Origin: Petrosia ficiformis
Taxonomy: Eukaryota; Porifera; Demospongiae; Haplosclerida; Petrosiidae
Assembly (NCBI GenBank): GCA_947044365.1
Contig: OX345636.1
Coordinates: 45,075,037-45,139,036, forward strand
DNA: 64,000 nucleotides
Reading direction: 5' to 3'
The notes beneath the pieces were generated by a model. That model saw only the letters and a list, made by a program, of their open reading frames with translations, made no database searches and was not told the DNA's origin. Positions 12,581-24,063 of this stretch are shown here, one piece after another (position 1 is the first letter of the stretch; every line of letters starts with the position of its first letter). The position numbers and the translations under genes were made by a program.

Positions 12581-12670
12581 ATGGGTGCAGCTCAATATTT
12601 TACAAATCAAGTTTACCAGCTCATAACTCCTGATTTACAAGGAATATTGGAGTACAGCTTTAAATCTAAG
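12581..12670 (+). CDS. Candidate first exon of Rab unit B
   Basis: 90 nt open from [22 protein letters not shown] and onward to YSFKSK, then GTAGATG as donor. Paralogous 90-nt frames at 40992 and 58828 are also open and differ mostly by substitutions. Ending in SKSK-type residues in phase 0, it could precede a G1 exon (as in KVVLLG), but no such exon was found. Its membership in the Rab gene is inferred from position only. Confidence 0.4.
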
Positions 12671-14465
12671 GTAGATGTATATTAAGTTTATGCCAAAAAA
12701 CCAAAAAAAGAATTGTTTTTTCATTGCAGTTATGTATCATTTTGGAAGGCTTGATTAGTTTGGTATGTAAACATGTATAACCTTAATATAATAAATTGTG
12801 GTCATTATAATACATGTAGAGTACAGGGGTCTGTAAGGTTTTTATTTGAAGGGATCTCCTGATAATGATGCACTGATAATCAGATCGGTAATCTGTATGG
12901 ATCATTGTTTTTAGTATTGATATCGGTCATTTCTGGCAGATGTGAATCGATATTATAATAAATGTAAAAACATTGTGATTTCTTGTGATTATAGCATCAT
13001 TAGTTGCTTTTATGATGCTCGTGATTATTGCGAAAATGCTCATTTTCATTGAAAGAATCAGACACAAGAAGATAGGTATAATATCAGATCGGTATTGGTT
13101 ATCAGTACATATCTAAAGTAATTATATCAGAATATCGATAAAATATCTTATTAGTGCATCACTAACATGTACATATACATGAACATGTACATGTAGATAC
13201 CTAAAATATATGTAGTTCTACAGGTACTTTTATTTCCTTTTCTGTTAAAATTAATGTTATTAGTCTCATGTATTAATAATGAACATAATGACTTAATGTA
13301 TTGTGAAGAAATTATCTATTACTGAATATTGCTTATTTATTACATGATATCATATTGAATATTGTTGACAATACTGGTATTAGAAGGTACATGTTTTGCT
13401 CTTTAAGTTAATTATTGTCCAATTGTCCAATTATTAATGACAGTTTTTAGAAATGCTGTTCAAAAGAAGCTACAGAGTACAGGAATAAATATTTTTAGGC
13501 TTTCATTTAGAAAATCTGTCGAGGGGGGAACTAAAATTTGAAAGACTATGGGGGTTTGTGGCTACATACTGGAGTATTGTGCTATGTATTGGCAAACTAA
13601 CTTTCAGGGAGGTGGTTGAGAATGACCTCCTATGCTCTTAAATGAAACCCTGATAGTGACAAATTATGAGTATCAAGATATAAATGTACATGTAGTAATA
13701 CAATATCATCCAGCTCTATTACATATTAGGGCTGAATAAATATAGTTTCCCAATTTCAAACATTCACTAGTCTTAACAAATGAACATTTGACATGTATGT
13801 ATTCGATCTTAAATATCCACAATAAAGCCAAGTCCTAGCCAAGTATATTCATGTTTGCCAACAAAAAACAGACAGACACAGAAACACAAGCTAAGGCATT
13901 AAGGCATATGGTGACAGTTAGTTGGCAACATTGATAGTGATGATAAGGTAAGCTGTCTTTATATAATTAGCAGTGATAAAACAAATGAATTCAGTTATTA
14001 ATAGATACTCTAGTCTATTTTACAACTGTCAAACCATTACATTTCTTTAAATATTCATTCACTTAAATCCTTACTTATAACTCCTTTTCGAAAGAGAAAG
14101 CGAAATACAAACTCTGTGATGTAAGGTTATCATCTTGGAACTTAATGCACCATGGGGGATTCCTTTAGAATGAAGGTATTCCATACCCTAAAATGAATTA
14201 ATTAATTAAGGTGAAACAGAATTACCAGCTGTATGTATATGAAATACTCAGTGCTATCTTATCATTATACCTTGAATCTGGGAAAGCAAACTGAATTACA
14301 ATCTTAAATGTTTCTATTTTAATAAAACAAACAAGTGCAATCCAATAGTCATCATACATGTACCCTTTGAAGATTATATTGTGTGTTATTGTAGTTGATT
14401 TAGTCTTATTAGAAATTTATTTTCTTTATTTCTATATGTTTATCAAACAACAATAAAAATAACAG
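12671..14465. other. Interval where the Rab P-loop exon is expected; none found
   Basis: Contains a TE relic around 12860-13140 (GATAATCAGATCGGTAA and GATATCGG phrases) and AT-rich sequence. No GxxxxGK(S/T) encoding exon with splice sites was found on either strand. The 110-bp minisatellite of units C and D is absent here. Confidence 0.5.
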
Positions 14466-14479
14466 ATTCCTTTTAACTG
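14466..14479 (+). pseudogene. Rab unit B, micro-exon, 1-nt insertion
   Basis: Acceptor AATAACAG and donor GTGAGTG are kept, but the exon is 14 nt; units C and D have 13 nt (A TTC CRT TCA ATG, encoding F-R/H-S-M of the Rab QERFRSM switch II end). The extra base would shift the frame. Confidence 0.65.
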
Positions 14480-15196
14480 GTGAGTGAAAATAACCACATG
14501 ATTGTCACATGATAATAAATTATACAAGAATATAAAATGTTCATCTAGCTTTCATGTACATGTATTTCTGAATGATAGCTGAATGTAATTTGAAAACAAT
14601 GAAAAATAGAATTAATGAATGTATTCACTGTGCAGAACCTTCACCACAAGTGTGATTGGAAAACAAGAATGACTACTGAAAAGAAAATAATTGCGGACTA
14701 TACTTGACTATATTACATGTATGCTGAGATTGCAATTACATGTATTATACTCGTATGTACGTACATTGTATGTGTGTGTACGTGTTTAATACAACTTACA
14801 CTCCAGTCCTAGCAAGAGTACACAGTCTGTTATTTGATCTTTGTATAATTTCACAACTTTTGGTAGCTTGATTGAAGTCCCAATGTTGTTCATACACAGA
14901 CAAAACACCAGATTACAGTAACCCTCCACTCCACTAACGTGGACGAAGGTTAATAATACCTGCAGTGTTATTCCTCTTATTAGTGGCTGAACATTGTCTG
15001 ATGAACAGTGAATTAATGTACATGTATGTTATAGTATTTGGACTAGAAGTACATGTACATGTACGTGCATGACTGGTTAATAAATTACTAGATACATATA
15101 CCATTAAGTCATCGAGGTGTTTGTCTGACTATACATGTTAATATTCACTCTTTCTTCTCTCGTATTACATGTACATGTATTATCCTCCATATTTAG

Positions 15197-15290
15197 GCTC
15201 CAATGTATTATAGACGTGCTAATGCAGCTGTAATAGTTTATGATATAACAAGTAATAAATCTTTTGAAGAGGCTAGAAGTTAGGTCAAAG
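15197..15290 (+). pseudogene. Rab unit B, G3-side exon with a stop
   Basis: 94 nt after acceptor [27 protein letters not shown], then NKSFEEARS, then TAG at 15281-15283 in place of the Trp codon of unit D. Donor GTAGTA. The motif is the strand 4/helix 3 region of Rab GTPases. Confidence 0.85.
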
Positions 15291-16702
15291 GTAGTATTGT
15301 GTGTATGTATGGGTGTGAGTGTGTGTGCATACATGTGTGAGTGTGTGTATGTGTGTATTTGTGTCCGTGTATGTATTTGTGTGTGTGTGTGTTCATGCAT
15401 GCATACATTGATGCGTTCATGCATGCGTGCGTGCTTGCTTGTGTGTGATCATCCAATTCACATAGCAGTAGACTCCATCTTTATTCCATACCTAGCTACT
15501 ATTGTCCTATATACTATTTCAATGTATATATTTTGTTAATTGTAGATACAATTTGTGTAATACATGTATTTGTAGTTTGTATCACTGAATAGACAACTGA
15601 ATATAAACATATTGTAAATTTATAACTTAATATAAATATACTAATATGTATTAGATCATAATTATGAGTTTATATATTTAATGGGTCAAAGGTCAGTATT
15701 TTGTGTGTGTGTGTGTGTGTGTACACAAATACCATACCATACAACCATATGTGACTGGATGAAAAAATCAGTGATTTAGCAAATAATAATTTATCAAACA
15801 CTTACCTTTAAATGTTCGTTATTCAGCCACTTTCCACTTGGTATCCAGGAACAGTAACTGTTGCTCCATCCATGGCACAAGCAATGTTAAATGTATGAGG
15901 AATGTCATTATTATCATTGGTATCTACTACATAATTATATATTCTTTGTTCAGATTCTGTTGATTATTGAGTCATGATTATTATACAGAGAGATTTAATA
16001 TTGTTTAATCAATCATATAATTCAGTATGATACTATGTCTATAAAATGTAATTGTTAATAAACACTATAGTAAACAAACCTCATAATTTTAGTACACATA
16101 ATATTATAATATTAAAGTATTGAGTCTGATATACCACACCCTAGTTCTACCTGTGTCTCAACTATAAACCATAAGCCTTGAACCCTAAACCTTTAATGAA
16201 ATAGTCACTAAATAACACACCCTATCTACATGTACATGTGTATGTATGTAATGTATGCATATGCGTGATTGCTTATGTAACAAACAAATATATGTAGATT
16301 CAACCTTGTGGAAAGCAATAGGGATGGCCCTGCGAGCCTTAAACATTACTCCGTCAGTTGAGCTACATACATGTATAATTAGATCATGTGATTATGCTAA
16401 CAACTGATCTGAGTCTGGTAGTTTGTAATTACCCTGCATGGAAACTCATAGCATTCTGTATAATTATATATACTATGCAAACCTTCCAGTCTACAATCTT
16501 TGACTGTCTTAATTGTTTATCCAGGGCCCCATGACTTGTATGACCGAAGCCATCGACTCACTAATGTGATTAATCAGTTAATTATGTACAATGAATTCAA
16601 AATATTAAATACACATGTAGTTAAACGAGTTACACATTTAATTACCACATTTGGTAGAATGTAAGTCACACCCATAAACTTTCTGGAGATTGTATTTATA
16701 TA
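15291..16702. other. Rab B intron, upstream part
   Basis: TG-rich low-complexity sequence (15296-15410, with TGCATGCG variants), then sequence shared with 43080-43760 and 62760-63100. The open frames on both strands at 15104-15539 come from the repeat. At 15923 the uninterrupted phrase CATAATTATATATTC is the empty site of the MITE inserted in unit C. Confidence 0.6.
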
Positions 16703-16834
16703 CAGTAGTTCCAGAAAATTCTGCGCGGTGAAAAATTTTGCTAATTTTGCGAGTAAATTTGATTATGCGAAAATAAAGCTGTGTCAAAAATTTTTTTTGA
16801 ACACGTGTCACACAAAGTCACACGTTGGAGGAAC

Positions 16835-18106
16835 ATGGACACCAGCAGTATACTGGACTACTTTAAAAGAGAACAGAGGCGTGAGTTAGTCGATCCAAAG
16901 GGCTCTACATCACTTCATGTCCCCTCATCTTCAATTTCTGCTGCCAAAAAAGCTGTAGAACAAATACAAAAACAGAAGACGGGGGAACACGAGAAATGGA
17001 TGAGAGCTGGAGAAATAGATTTAAATGTGAAAAAGTTGCCATCAGCAAAACGAGGTAGACCTTTGCTTTTGGGAGAAAAACTTGACAACGAAGTAAAAGG
17101 ATACTTAAGAAGCTTGAGGGATGAAGGAGGAATGGTTACTGTTCCTGTAACCATGGCCATTGGGATGGCAATTGTTGAGACAAACAATCTAATGCTTCTT
17201 GCCAAGAATGGTGGGCCTATTGAAATCAGTAAAAATTGGGCTCGATCTTTACTTTATCGAATGAACTTTGTTAAGAGAAAATGTGTGTCAACTCGTAAAA
17301 TTGCCGTTACCAATTTTGATGAAGTCAAAGAGCAGTTCCTGTTGGATATTCTAGTCACTGTACATATGGAGGAAATACCGTTTGATTTAATCCTTAACTG
17401 GGATCAAACTGGACTTCATGTTGTACCAGGATCCACATGGACAATGGAAGAAAAAGGATGTAAACGTGTGGAAATAATAGGCATGGACGACAAAAGGCAA
17501 ATCACAGCAGTGATTTGTGGTACAATGACAGGCAATCTCCTTCCTTTCCAGTTAATCTATTCTGGAACGACAAAGGTCTGCTTGCCAAAAGTTGCTGAAA
17601 TTCCATCCGATTGGCATGTCACATGTACCAGTAATCACTGGTCAAATGAGGAGAAAATGAAGGAGTATTTTGAATGAAACATTTTGCCTTACGTACGCCA
17701 GAAACACAAGAAACTGAAATTGGGTGATAATCATCCTGCTTTGGCAATATTTGACGTGTTTAAGGGGCAAACAACTGATATGATTTATGAAATACTTGAG
17801 AAGAATAACATCTTTATCTTAAAAATACTTGCAAACTGCACAGATTGACTACAACCTATGGACTTCAGTGTAAACAAGTCTGTAAAAGACTTTTTACGTC
17901 AGAGGTTTATGGAGTGGTACTCGAGTCAAGTCTTGGTGAAGCTAACTGATAGCGAGAGTGAAGTTGCTATTGACTTCAAGCTTTCAACAATGAAGCCTTT
18001 GGGTGCTAGATGGTTAATTGAATTGCATGATTATTTGAAGACTAACAATAGTATCATTAAAAATGGATTTAAAGCAGCAGGTATTACCAGTATTCTTACG
18101 TCATGA
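16835..18106 (+). pseudogene. pogo-like DDE transposase with two stops
   Basis: Frame from ATG 16835 (MDTSSILDYFKREQ) to the TGA ending 18106, about 423 codons, broken by TGA at 17675-17677 and TGA at 17846-17848 (a CGA Arg in CTDRLQPMD, so likely CpG decay). The catalytic region matches the DDE_1 family: first Asp in LNWDQTG (residue 190), second in AIFDVFKGQ (about 307), third in QPMDFSVNK (about 343). The N-terminal part with RGRPLLLGEKLD and the GGxIxIxxxWARSLLxRM block is the helix-turn-helix/CENPB-type DNA-binding region. Cut-and-paste transposase; no longer functional in this copy. Confidence 0.85.
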
Positions 18107-18228
18107 TTTTTTTGTCTACTGATTCAGTAAAACATAGTTATTAGTTTTAAAAAATTTGTTTGAACAAAAATGAACTGATTAAATAAACAAAAAACATAAT
18201 TAATAATTAATATAATTTTGCATGTACC

Positions 18229-18510
18229 TCAGTTAATATATGGTAGAAGTGTCATTGGGAACGTAGTAAACAGTCTCTCTTCAAAGCAACTCAAAAGATG
18301 TTGGCGTATGTTTGCCTGAATGAAATTAACACACACAGGATCAAAATGATGACAAAGTAGAACAGAGGTGGCAATTGCGAAAATACCATAGTCCTTTCCC
18401 CCGGTTTGTTTGGAAGATTTAGCCACATGAAAACAAGCTGTTTCTTCAAACAGATTTTTGAGTACACCAAGTGTGTCGACATCAATTGAGGTACATATGG
18501 AATCATACAC
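18229..18510 (-). pseudogene. Ulp1-like cysteine protease fragment inside the pogo element
   Basis: The antisense frame reads VYDSICTSID, then AKSSKQTGGKDYGIFAIA, then IRQHLLSCFEE. This is the C-terminal block of Ulp1/SENP-type proteases as found in many invertebrate transposons, where the pattern is Q-x-G-x-x-D-C-G-L-F-A. The nucleophile Cys is Tyr here (codon 18388-18390), and the His/Asp part of the domain is missing. It is about 94 residues, so only a fragment. It probably belongs with the HIRAN-like frame just to its right. Confidence 0.6.
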
Positions 18511-18548
18511 AACAACTTCATCTTCTTTAGCAAATACAGTAGAGGCTA

Positions 18549-18764
18549 CTATCCAATTATTTTCTTGGGAACATGGCCTACGATTGTTCGAGATTTTACT
18601 ACCGCAACAGCATTACAACCGTACCTATTCGTATCCTCTATACCACAATCCAATATTTTGCCTATTGAACGCTCCCAGATCTCCTTGTACACATGATAGC
18701 CTCGAATTACAGTACCAGCAGTGAAATAAATATCCATTTTCACACATGAAAAAACGTGTTGCAT
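18549..18764 (-). pseudogene. HIRAN-like fragment inside the pogo element
   Basis: The antisense frame reads TAGTVIRGYHVYKEIW, then RYGCNAVAVVKSRTIVGHVPKKI. This matches the repeated transposon-borne pattern GYHVYKxIWxxxIGExL...xAVAVVKxxxxVGHVPxKI, which I recognise as HIRAN-like. It runs toward the Ulp1-like fragment but in another frame, with the middle of the presumed protein missing. Confidence 0.55.
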
Positions 18765-18913
18765 AGACCTTGCACGTGTTCAATAGTGGGTGTAGTCAAC
18801 TGTTCAAGATATATGTTTGTACTCGAAAGTTGAAATCCGCAAAAATTTCTGCTGCACACTTTTTCCAAAAGATGCAAAAATTTGAATCCTTTAAAATTAC
18901 TGGTACTACGGTA

Positions 18914-20364
18914 CCTAAATTTGGACTCCATTGCCATGGCAACTACATGTACATTCTTCGTAGTCTTTGAAAACTATTACATTTTGTCAACCAATTCAAT
19001 AGAAAGGCTCATTATATAAACTTGGATTATAAATACAGTTTATGGTTACAACGTCTATTAAGATTTGAGAAGCAAGGAGTCTAAATGTGTTAAACCCCAT
19101 GTACATGTAAGTGTGGTCTAGCCATTCCTTGGCATTAACTTTGGAGTGGATTTAACATATACATGTACATGTACATACATGTAGGTTATATTTACTATAA
19201 AATGGATTGGTTAATTGAATGAGTTGTACTTATAATTAGTGCTTAACTCAATTTATGGTACCTGGTATATTTTACTATTGATATCAATGCTTTCTAACAT
19301 AACATAATTATAACAACTATAATTGTGTCTGAAATTTAGAGAATGATTATAGCCAAGTAAACAAATAGTATGGGTTACTTCCCATCCCATAGAAGCAGTT
19401 GTGCACTTAACAACATATGTGACACAAGCAAACACAATGTATATTGATATGTATGGTCCAAACTACTAGTTTTGATCTGTCATAACTACTGTTGCTAAAC
19501 AACTGGATATATCTGTATAATACTTAGATTATAATATGATTGTGCTAAAAAATAACTAAATTATATTGTTGAAGGTTTCTATACATTTGTTGATGGCCGC
19601 CTTGTTATTTTATTTTGTGGCATGGAATGTGAGATTAATAAACAGGATATAACAATATGAAGTATAATTATATTAAATATCTATAATTATTAATTTTTCA
19701 GACTTGATATCCCTACATTTTACAATGTGAATGAGTTATGTGCCATCTACACACATTTCTCTATTTCTATATAAAGTATTGACAGTTGCATACTACTATG
19801 ATTATAACAAGTGAAACAATGTTTCAACTAAGTTATAAGGATAACAAATTTATAACATGATTTGTAATGAACAAAACCATCCCTATGACTAAATCAGTTG
19901 TGCAGTGTCTTTTTGTAGTAGTAGCAGTTTCTTTGTACATGCTCTTATGTAGATCAATATTACACTAATAATATACATTGTCACTGGTCAACAAGGCCAT
20001 AATTGTAAGAGGAGTAATGGAGTATATAACAGTCAATACTTTGTACTTCTAGTAAGTAGTGACCACAGGTAGTCTAACTAGAGTAACTCATTACACCACA
20101 ATTTAATTATAGTGAACTCTAATGGATGTACATGTATCATTAATACACTTCAGTAATAGTATAGCTTGGAGTCTTTATGCTTTTAGACACATATCTAATT
20201 TCACTGATGTTTACTCCTCTGCAGTTTTGCTGCACTTTTAGACTTCTGAATATACTCATGTTTGTAAAATATGTAAAGTAGTTGTTAAACACACATTAGT
20301 ACTATAATATACAAAAATCCAGTATTATATATACTCCGCATGTACTAACATGTACATAGTACAC
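18914..20364. other. 5' flank of fibrinogen-related gene 2
   Basis: Homologous to 1-1690 from about 19190. It holds many TACATGTA palindromes and no conserved frame. It is Rab B intron sequence. Confidence 0.6.
18930..18943. promoter_or_regulatory. RFX X-box-like palindrome
   Basis: ATTGCCATGGCAAC is one base from the symmetric X-box GTTGCCATGGCAAC. It lies just right of the pogo element. Motif match only; function unknown. Confidence 0.3.
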
Positions 20365-20372
20365 TATATAAG
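20365..20372 (+). promoter_or_regulatory. TATA box of fibrinogen-related gene 2
   Basis: TATATAAG 86 bp upstream of ATG 20451, in the same context (ACACTATATAAGCTG) as gene 1. Confidence 0.6.
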
Positions 20373-20450
20373 CTGTTAGCATACGCCATTCCTCTATTTA
20401 CACGATAGTCACCATCACTGCTATTATTTATCCAACTCACAACCTATAAG

Positions 20451-21422
20451 ATGATCTGGATCATTATTTTGCTATTTCCTAGACTGACTTCTGGAGACAC
20501 CTGCAGTTGTAGTACATCTAACAAATACGAAAACCAATATGAACAGTTGTGTTGTAATCCTGATAATCTTGGAAATGTTGTGAGGATCAATGGAAATAAT
20601 AACAGACAGAAATATATTATTTGTCCTTCTACTCTACTTACTCAATGTAACCTGCTCAGTTCATGTAGTGATGTCCTCGTTCGTAATCCTAGTGCCTCCT
20701 CAGGATATTATGATGTTAATTTGAGTAATGGAAGTGTTATAACTGTCTATTGTGACATGGATGGTAACAATTGTGATGGAGAAGGAGGTTGGATAAGAGT
20801 AGCACAACTTAACATGAGTGAACCTGGTGCTACCTGTCCTCCTGGACTTACACTACAGAACTATAATAATATTGATCATAGTTTGTGTGGTCGATCATCG
20901 TATGGTTGTAATTCAACCTTCTTCTCTACATATGGATTGAAGTACACTAAGGTGTGTGGAAAAGTAAGAGGATACCAGTTTTGGTCAGTAGATGCATTTC
21001 TTGTACAAAGTAACAACATTGACTCAACATATGTTGATGGTATTTCTATAACATATGGTAGTAATCCTCGACAACACATCTGGACATATGCTGCAGGAGA
21101 AGATGACTTTGAAGCTGGAGGAGATGATTGTCCTTGTAATAATGGAAGTAGTGTAGTTGTGCCTGACTTTGTTGGTAATGATTACTACTGTGAATCAGGT
21201 CCTGGTCGGTCAGGTATATTGTATGTTGAGGATATTTTATGGGATGGACAGCAATGTAATGGAATAGAGTCTACCTGTTGTACTAATCCTAACATGCCAT
21301 AGTTTCTCAAGACACTCAATGAAGAGACTAATGATGATATTGAGTTGAGAGTGTGTGCTGATCAGCCTCCTACAAGTAACGAAGAAACTCCACTTGATAT
21401 AATTGAAATATATATCAAGTAA
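20451..21422 (+). pseudogene. Secreted fibrinogen-related protein, copy 2, late stop
   Basis: Single-exon gene like copy 1, with signal peptide MIWIIILLFPRLTSG and all blocks of the family. A small insertion after the CSC motif (NKYENQYEQ) distinguishes it. TAG at 21300-21302 replaces the Trp of PNMPWFLK, so the product ends after 283 residues; the frame continues open to TAA at 21420-21422 (323 codons in all). The lost end includes the DDIELRVC and IIEIYIK segments. A shortened secreted product is possible, but a recent pseudogene is more likely. Confidence 0.85.
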
Positions 21423-22270
21423 CTGATCAAGAGAATCCATACATTTGTGATTCATTTGTTTGTTGTTATATAACTTAATTAATATAGCTGATATACGTAT
21501 TATGATATTTAAAATAGGAAGTGACTATTGTTATCCTCACATTTGTTTGTCTTGTTATTTATATCAAGTCCATGATTTATACAATAGTTAATTGTTTGTG
21601 TATATAGAAATATTGAATGATAATTTGTGTAGGTGGAATAACAATTAAATATGCAATGAATATCATTATTGGGTGCCACCCCTTATAATTAGCAAATGGA
21701 GCTGGAATTCCTAATGACCTTCAGCCTACTTTTAGTTGTGTGTGCTATTTTAGTGACTAGTGTAATAATTGCTAAAATATATATTTCTTGATCATTTTAT
21801 TAGGCATATTGGGTGTGGCTCAGAAATTTGCTAAAATTAATGTATGCTAAATCCTAGCATTTATAAATCACTGAATTAAGTGGACACAATTAATAGTAGG
21901 CTTAAGGTACATGTATATAATTATAATTATATTTCCAGTTCTCACATGTACATGTATACTTTTCCCTCATAATTATGTACAATGTATAATTATAATTATG
22001 TATATAAATTATGTATATTTATAGTTACTTATATTCAAGATCATTAACATGCTATAGTATATACATAGTTAAGTCACATTCCACCATGAGTACTTTTTAT
22101 GGTAATAATTAGATTCAGTCAACGACTCCTAATTGTATAGAGATTGTTTTACATTGGGACTATCCATGTTCACAGGTGTAACCTATGTTTATGTCACATA
22201 GCTATACATTGTGTGTGCAGTGATAGTAATACAATAGTATAATTTATACTAAAGTGGATGTAATTGTATC
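21423..22270. other. 3' flank of fibrinogen-related gene 2
   Basis: Homologous to 49530-51125 in unit C up to about 22270 (AAAGTGGATGTAATTGTATC), where the transposon block begins. No gene. Confidence 0.6.
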
Positions 22271-22279
22271 CAGACATGG

Positions 22280-22500
22280 GGTAATAGTAATAGGTAATAG
22301 TAATAGTAATAGTAAAGAATACATGTTTTGAAGTAATAGTAATAGTAATGGTAATAGACAATTTATGAAGTGGATGTAATAGTAATAGTAATAGTAATTT
22401 TAATAAATGAAGGTAATAGTAATAGCAACAGTAATAGATAGTCAAGTAATAACAGTAATACTAATAGTAATAGTAATAGATAATTACACACAAAATGGTA
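22280..22500. repeat. (GTAATA)n-type array, left
   Basis: Irregular repeats of GTAATAGTAATAG with interruptions. A similar array lies at 33565-33740. It sits between the left edge of the hAT and the inverted BED exon. Confidence 0.8.
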
Positions 22501-22603
22501 ATAGTAATAAGTTAAGGTATATGGTTAAGGCAGCACCGCAGCACATAATCAACACCAGCCCCTTTATGAAGATATATACCATGATGGGAAAAACTCCTTA
22601 CCT

Positions 22604-22724
22604 TAAGATTTGTTGTAAAGTTAGATGAAGTCTTATTAGAGCCAGATATACAAGAGCTACAGTGTTTACACTTTGCCTTGTAGTTCCCAGTAGTATTTTC
22701 AGGTAGCTCAAAATGAATCAATGT
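22604..22724 (-). pseudogene. Inverted BED zinc-finger exon of the hAT element
   Basis: On the minus strand HFELPENTTGNYKAKCKHC, then SGSNKTSSNFTTNLK, then donor GTAAGGAG. This is the first half of a BED finger (C-x2-C; the His pair follows in RKHPKIYEE). That continuation lies on the opposite strand at 22764, right after an AG acceptor, so the segment holding this exon has been inverted. An 18-bp direct repeat (AAGATATATGAAGAGACA) at 22725-22742 and 22776-22793 marks the junction. Confidence 0.7.
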
Positions 22725-22763
22725 AAGATATATGAAGAGACATGTATTTCATTCCTACTTTAG

Positions 22764-23545
22764 AGGAAGCATCCAAAGATATATGAAGAGACACAGAAAT
22801 CTGGCACTGAAGCAAAAGTTACAGGAGAACAGACAACTGTTGACTCCTTTATTTCTACCAGAAAGTATGCTCAAAATGATCCTCGACAATGCGGTGCTGT
22901 TGATGCTTTAACTTCACTTGTTGCCGACAACATGCTTCCACTTTCAATTGTAGAATCTCCTTCGTTTAGGAATTATTGTCATTCACTAGATCAACGTTTC
23001 GTGGTACCATCTCAGAAACACCTCTCTACTACTTTATTGACAAAAAAAACACAAGGCCATAAGGACTAAATTGCGAGACGTTTTAGCAGAAGCTGAAGGT
23101 GTTTCACTCACACTTGACCTTTGGTCAAATCGATTAATGAAAGGGTTCTTGGGAATCACATGCCACTTCATTCTAAATTGATCGATGTATTCACTGATGC
23201 TTGAATGTAAGCGCTTCAAAGGGCGTCACACAGCAGAGAACATCTACGCCTGCTATTGTGAAGTGACTACATCATATGATAACGTTATTACCACGGTAAC
23301 AGATAATGGATCAAATGTAGTGAAAGCATTTAGCCTTCCTGGTTATCATGACGATCCTTTTCACCAAGAGTGTTATGAGGATGAAGAGCAAGACGACGAA
23401 GAAAGAGAAATAGATGCTATTGACTTGCATGATAGCCTTGAATATGTTTCAGAGCATGATACATGCTTCGCACATACTTTACAGCTAGTCATAAAGGATG
23501 GCTTTAAAGAAATCGGAGCTGTACGCACGATACTTGGAAAGGTTG
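22764..23545 (+). pseudogene. hAT transposase, N-terminal half
   Basis: After acceptor TACTTTAG: RKHPKIYEETQKSG, the GEQTTVDSF linker and AVDALTSLVADNMLPLSIVE, typical of ZBED-type hAT proteins. A frameshift lies at the A-run near 23041. In the new frame VSLTLDLWSNRLMKGF carries the first catalytic Asp. A TGA follows in place of the Trp of a FILxWSMYSL block. TVTDNGSNVVKAF then gives the second Asp motif and CFAHTLQLVIKDGF a conserved His block. The sequence stops at the CMC insertion. Confidence 0.75.
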
Positions 23546-23610
23546 CACTGCATGAAATCACAAGTTTGTTTTCAGTTTGATTATTAATCAAAAATGTATC
23601 ACATCTGCTC

Positions 23611-23930
23611 ACTGGTTTTGATAAAGTTTTAATGTACATCAAAGGCAAACAAATATAACTACATATTTAAAATCCTTTTAATTAACAATCAAATGCATAT
23701 CTCATTAATACCCTTATTTGATATAGCTTTGAACCATACTCAAACACATGCATCATTCAAGCACTGGTTTTGATAAAGTTTTAATGTACATCAAAGGCAA
23801 ACAAATATAACTACATATTTAAAATCCTTTTAATTAACAATCAAATGCATATCTCATTAATACCCTTATTTGATATAGCTTTGAACCAACTCAAACACAT
23901 GCATCATTCAAGCGCTGGTTTTGATGTATC
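23611..23930. repeat. Subterminal tandem repeat of about 151 bp in the CMC element
   Basis: ACTGGTTTTGATAAAG starts at 23611 and 23763, and a diverged third start is at 23914; the first two units are almost identical across 150 bp. It is likely a subterminal transposase-binding array, as known for CACTA elements (inference). Confidence 0.7.
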
Positions 23931-24063
23931 TTTAATGTCTAAATCTAAAATAGTTCTCACATGTATTACACACAAGAATAATATGAATGAAACACAACTT
24001 TAGTAAACAACATCAACTATAACATTCTGTCAACATGAAATTTTAATTACTGAAAACTGGTAA

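Larger units (their letters stand above)
16703..18911 (+). mobile_element. pogo/Tigger-like DNA transposon, complete with TIRs
   Basis: Left end CAGTAGTTCCAGAAAATT and right end (reverse complement) CCGTAGTACCAGTAATTT match at about 14 of 18 positions. It is flanked by TA at 16701-16702 and 18912-18913, the target duplication of the Tc1/mariner/pogo superfamily. It is 2.2 kb and holds a transposase on + and a second, opposing coding region near the right end. It is inserted in the G3 intron of Rab unit B; units C and D lack it. Confidence 0.85.

Noticed and set aside
15104..15539. Open frames of about 100 residues on both strands
   Set aside because: They lie in a TG-rich low-complexity tract next to the Rab G3 exon and have no counterpart in units C and D.
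23185..23580. Independent 131-residue acidic protein gene
   Set aside because: It is the central part of the hAT transposase in frame with VTDNGSNVVKAF and runs into the CMC terminus.
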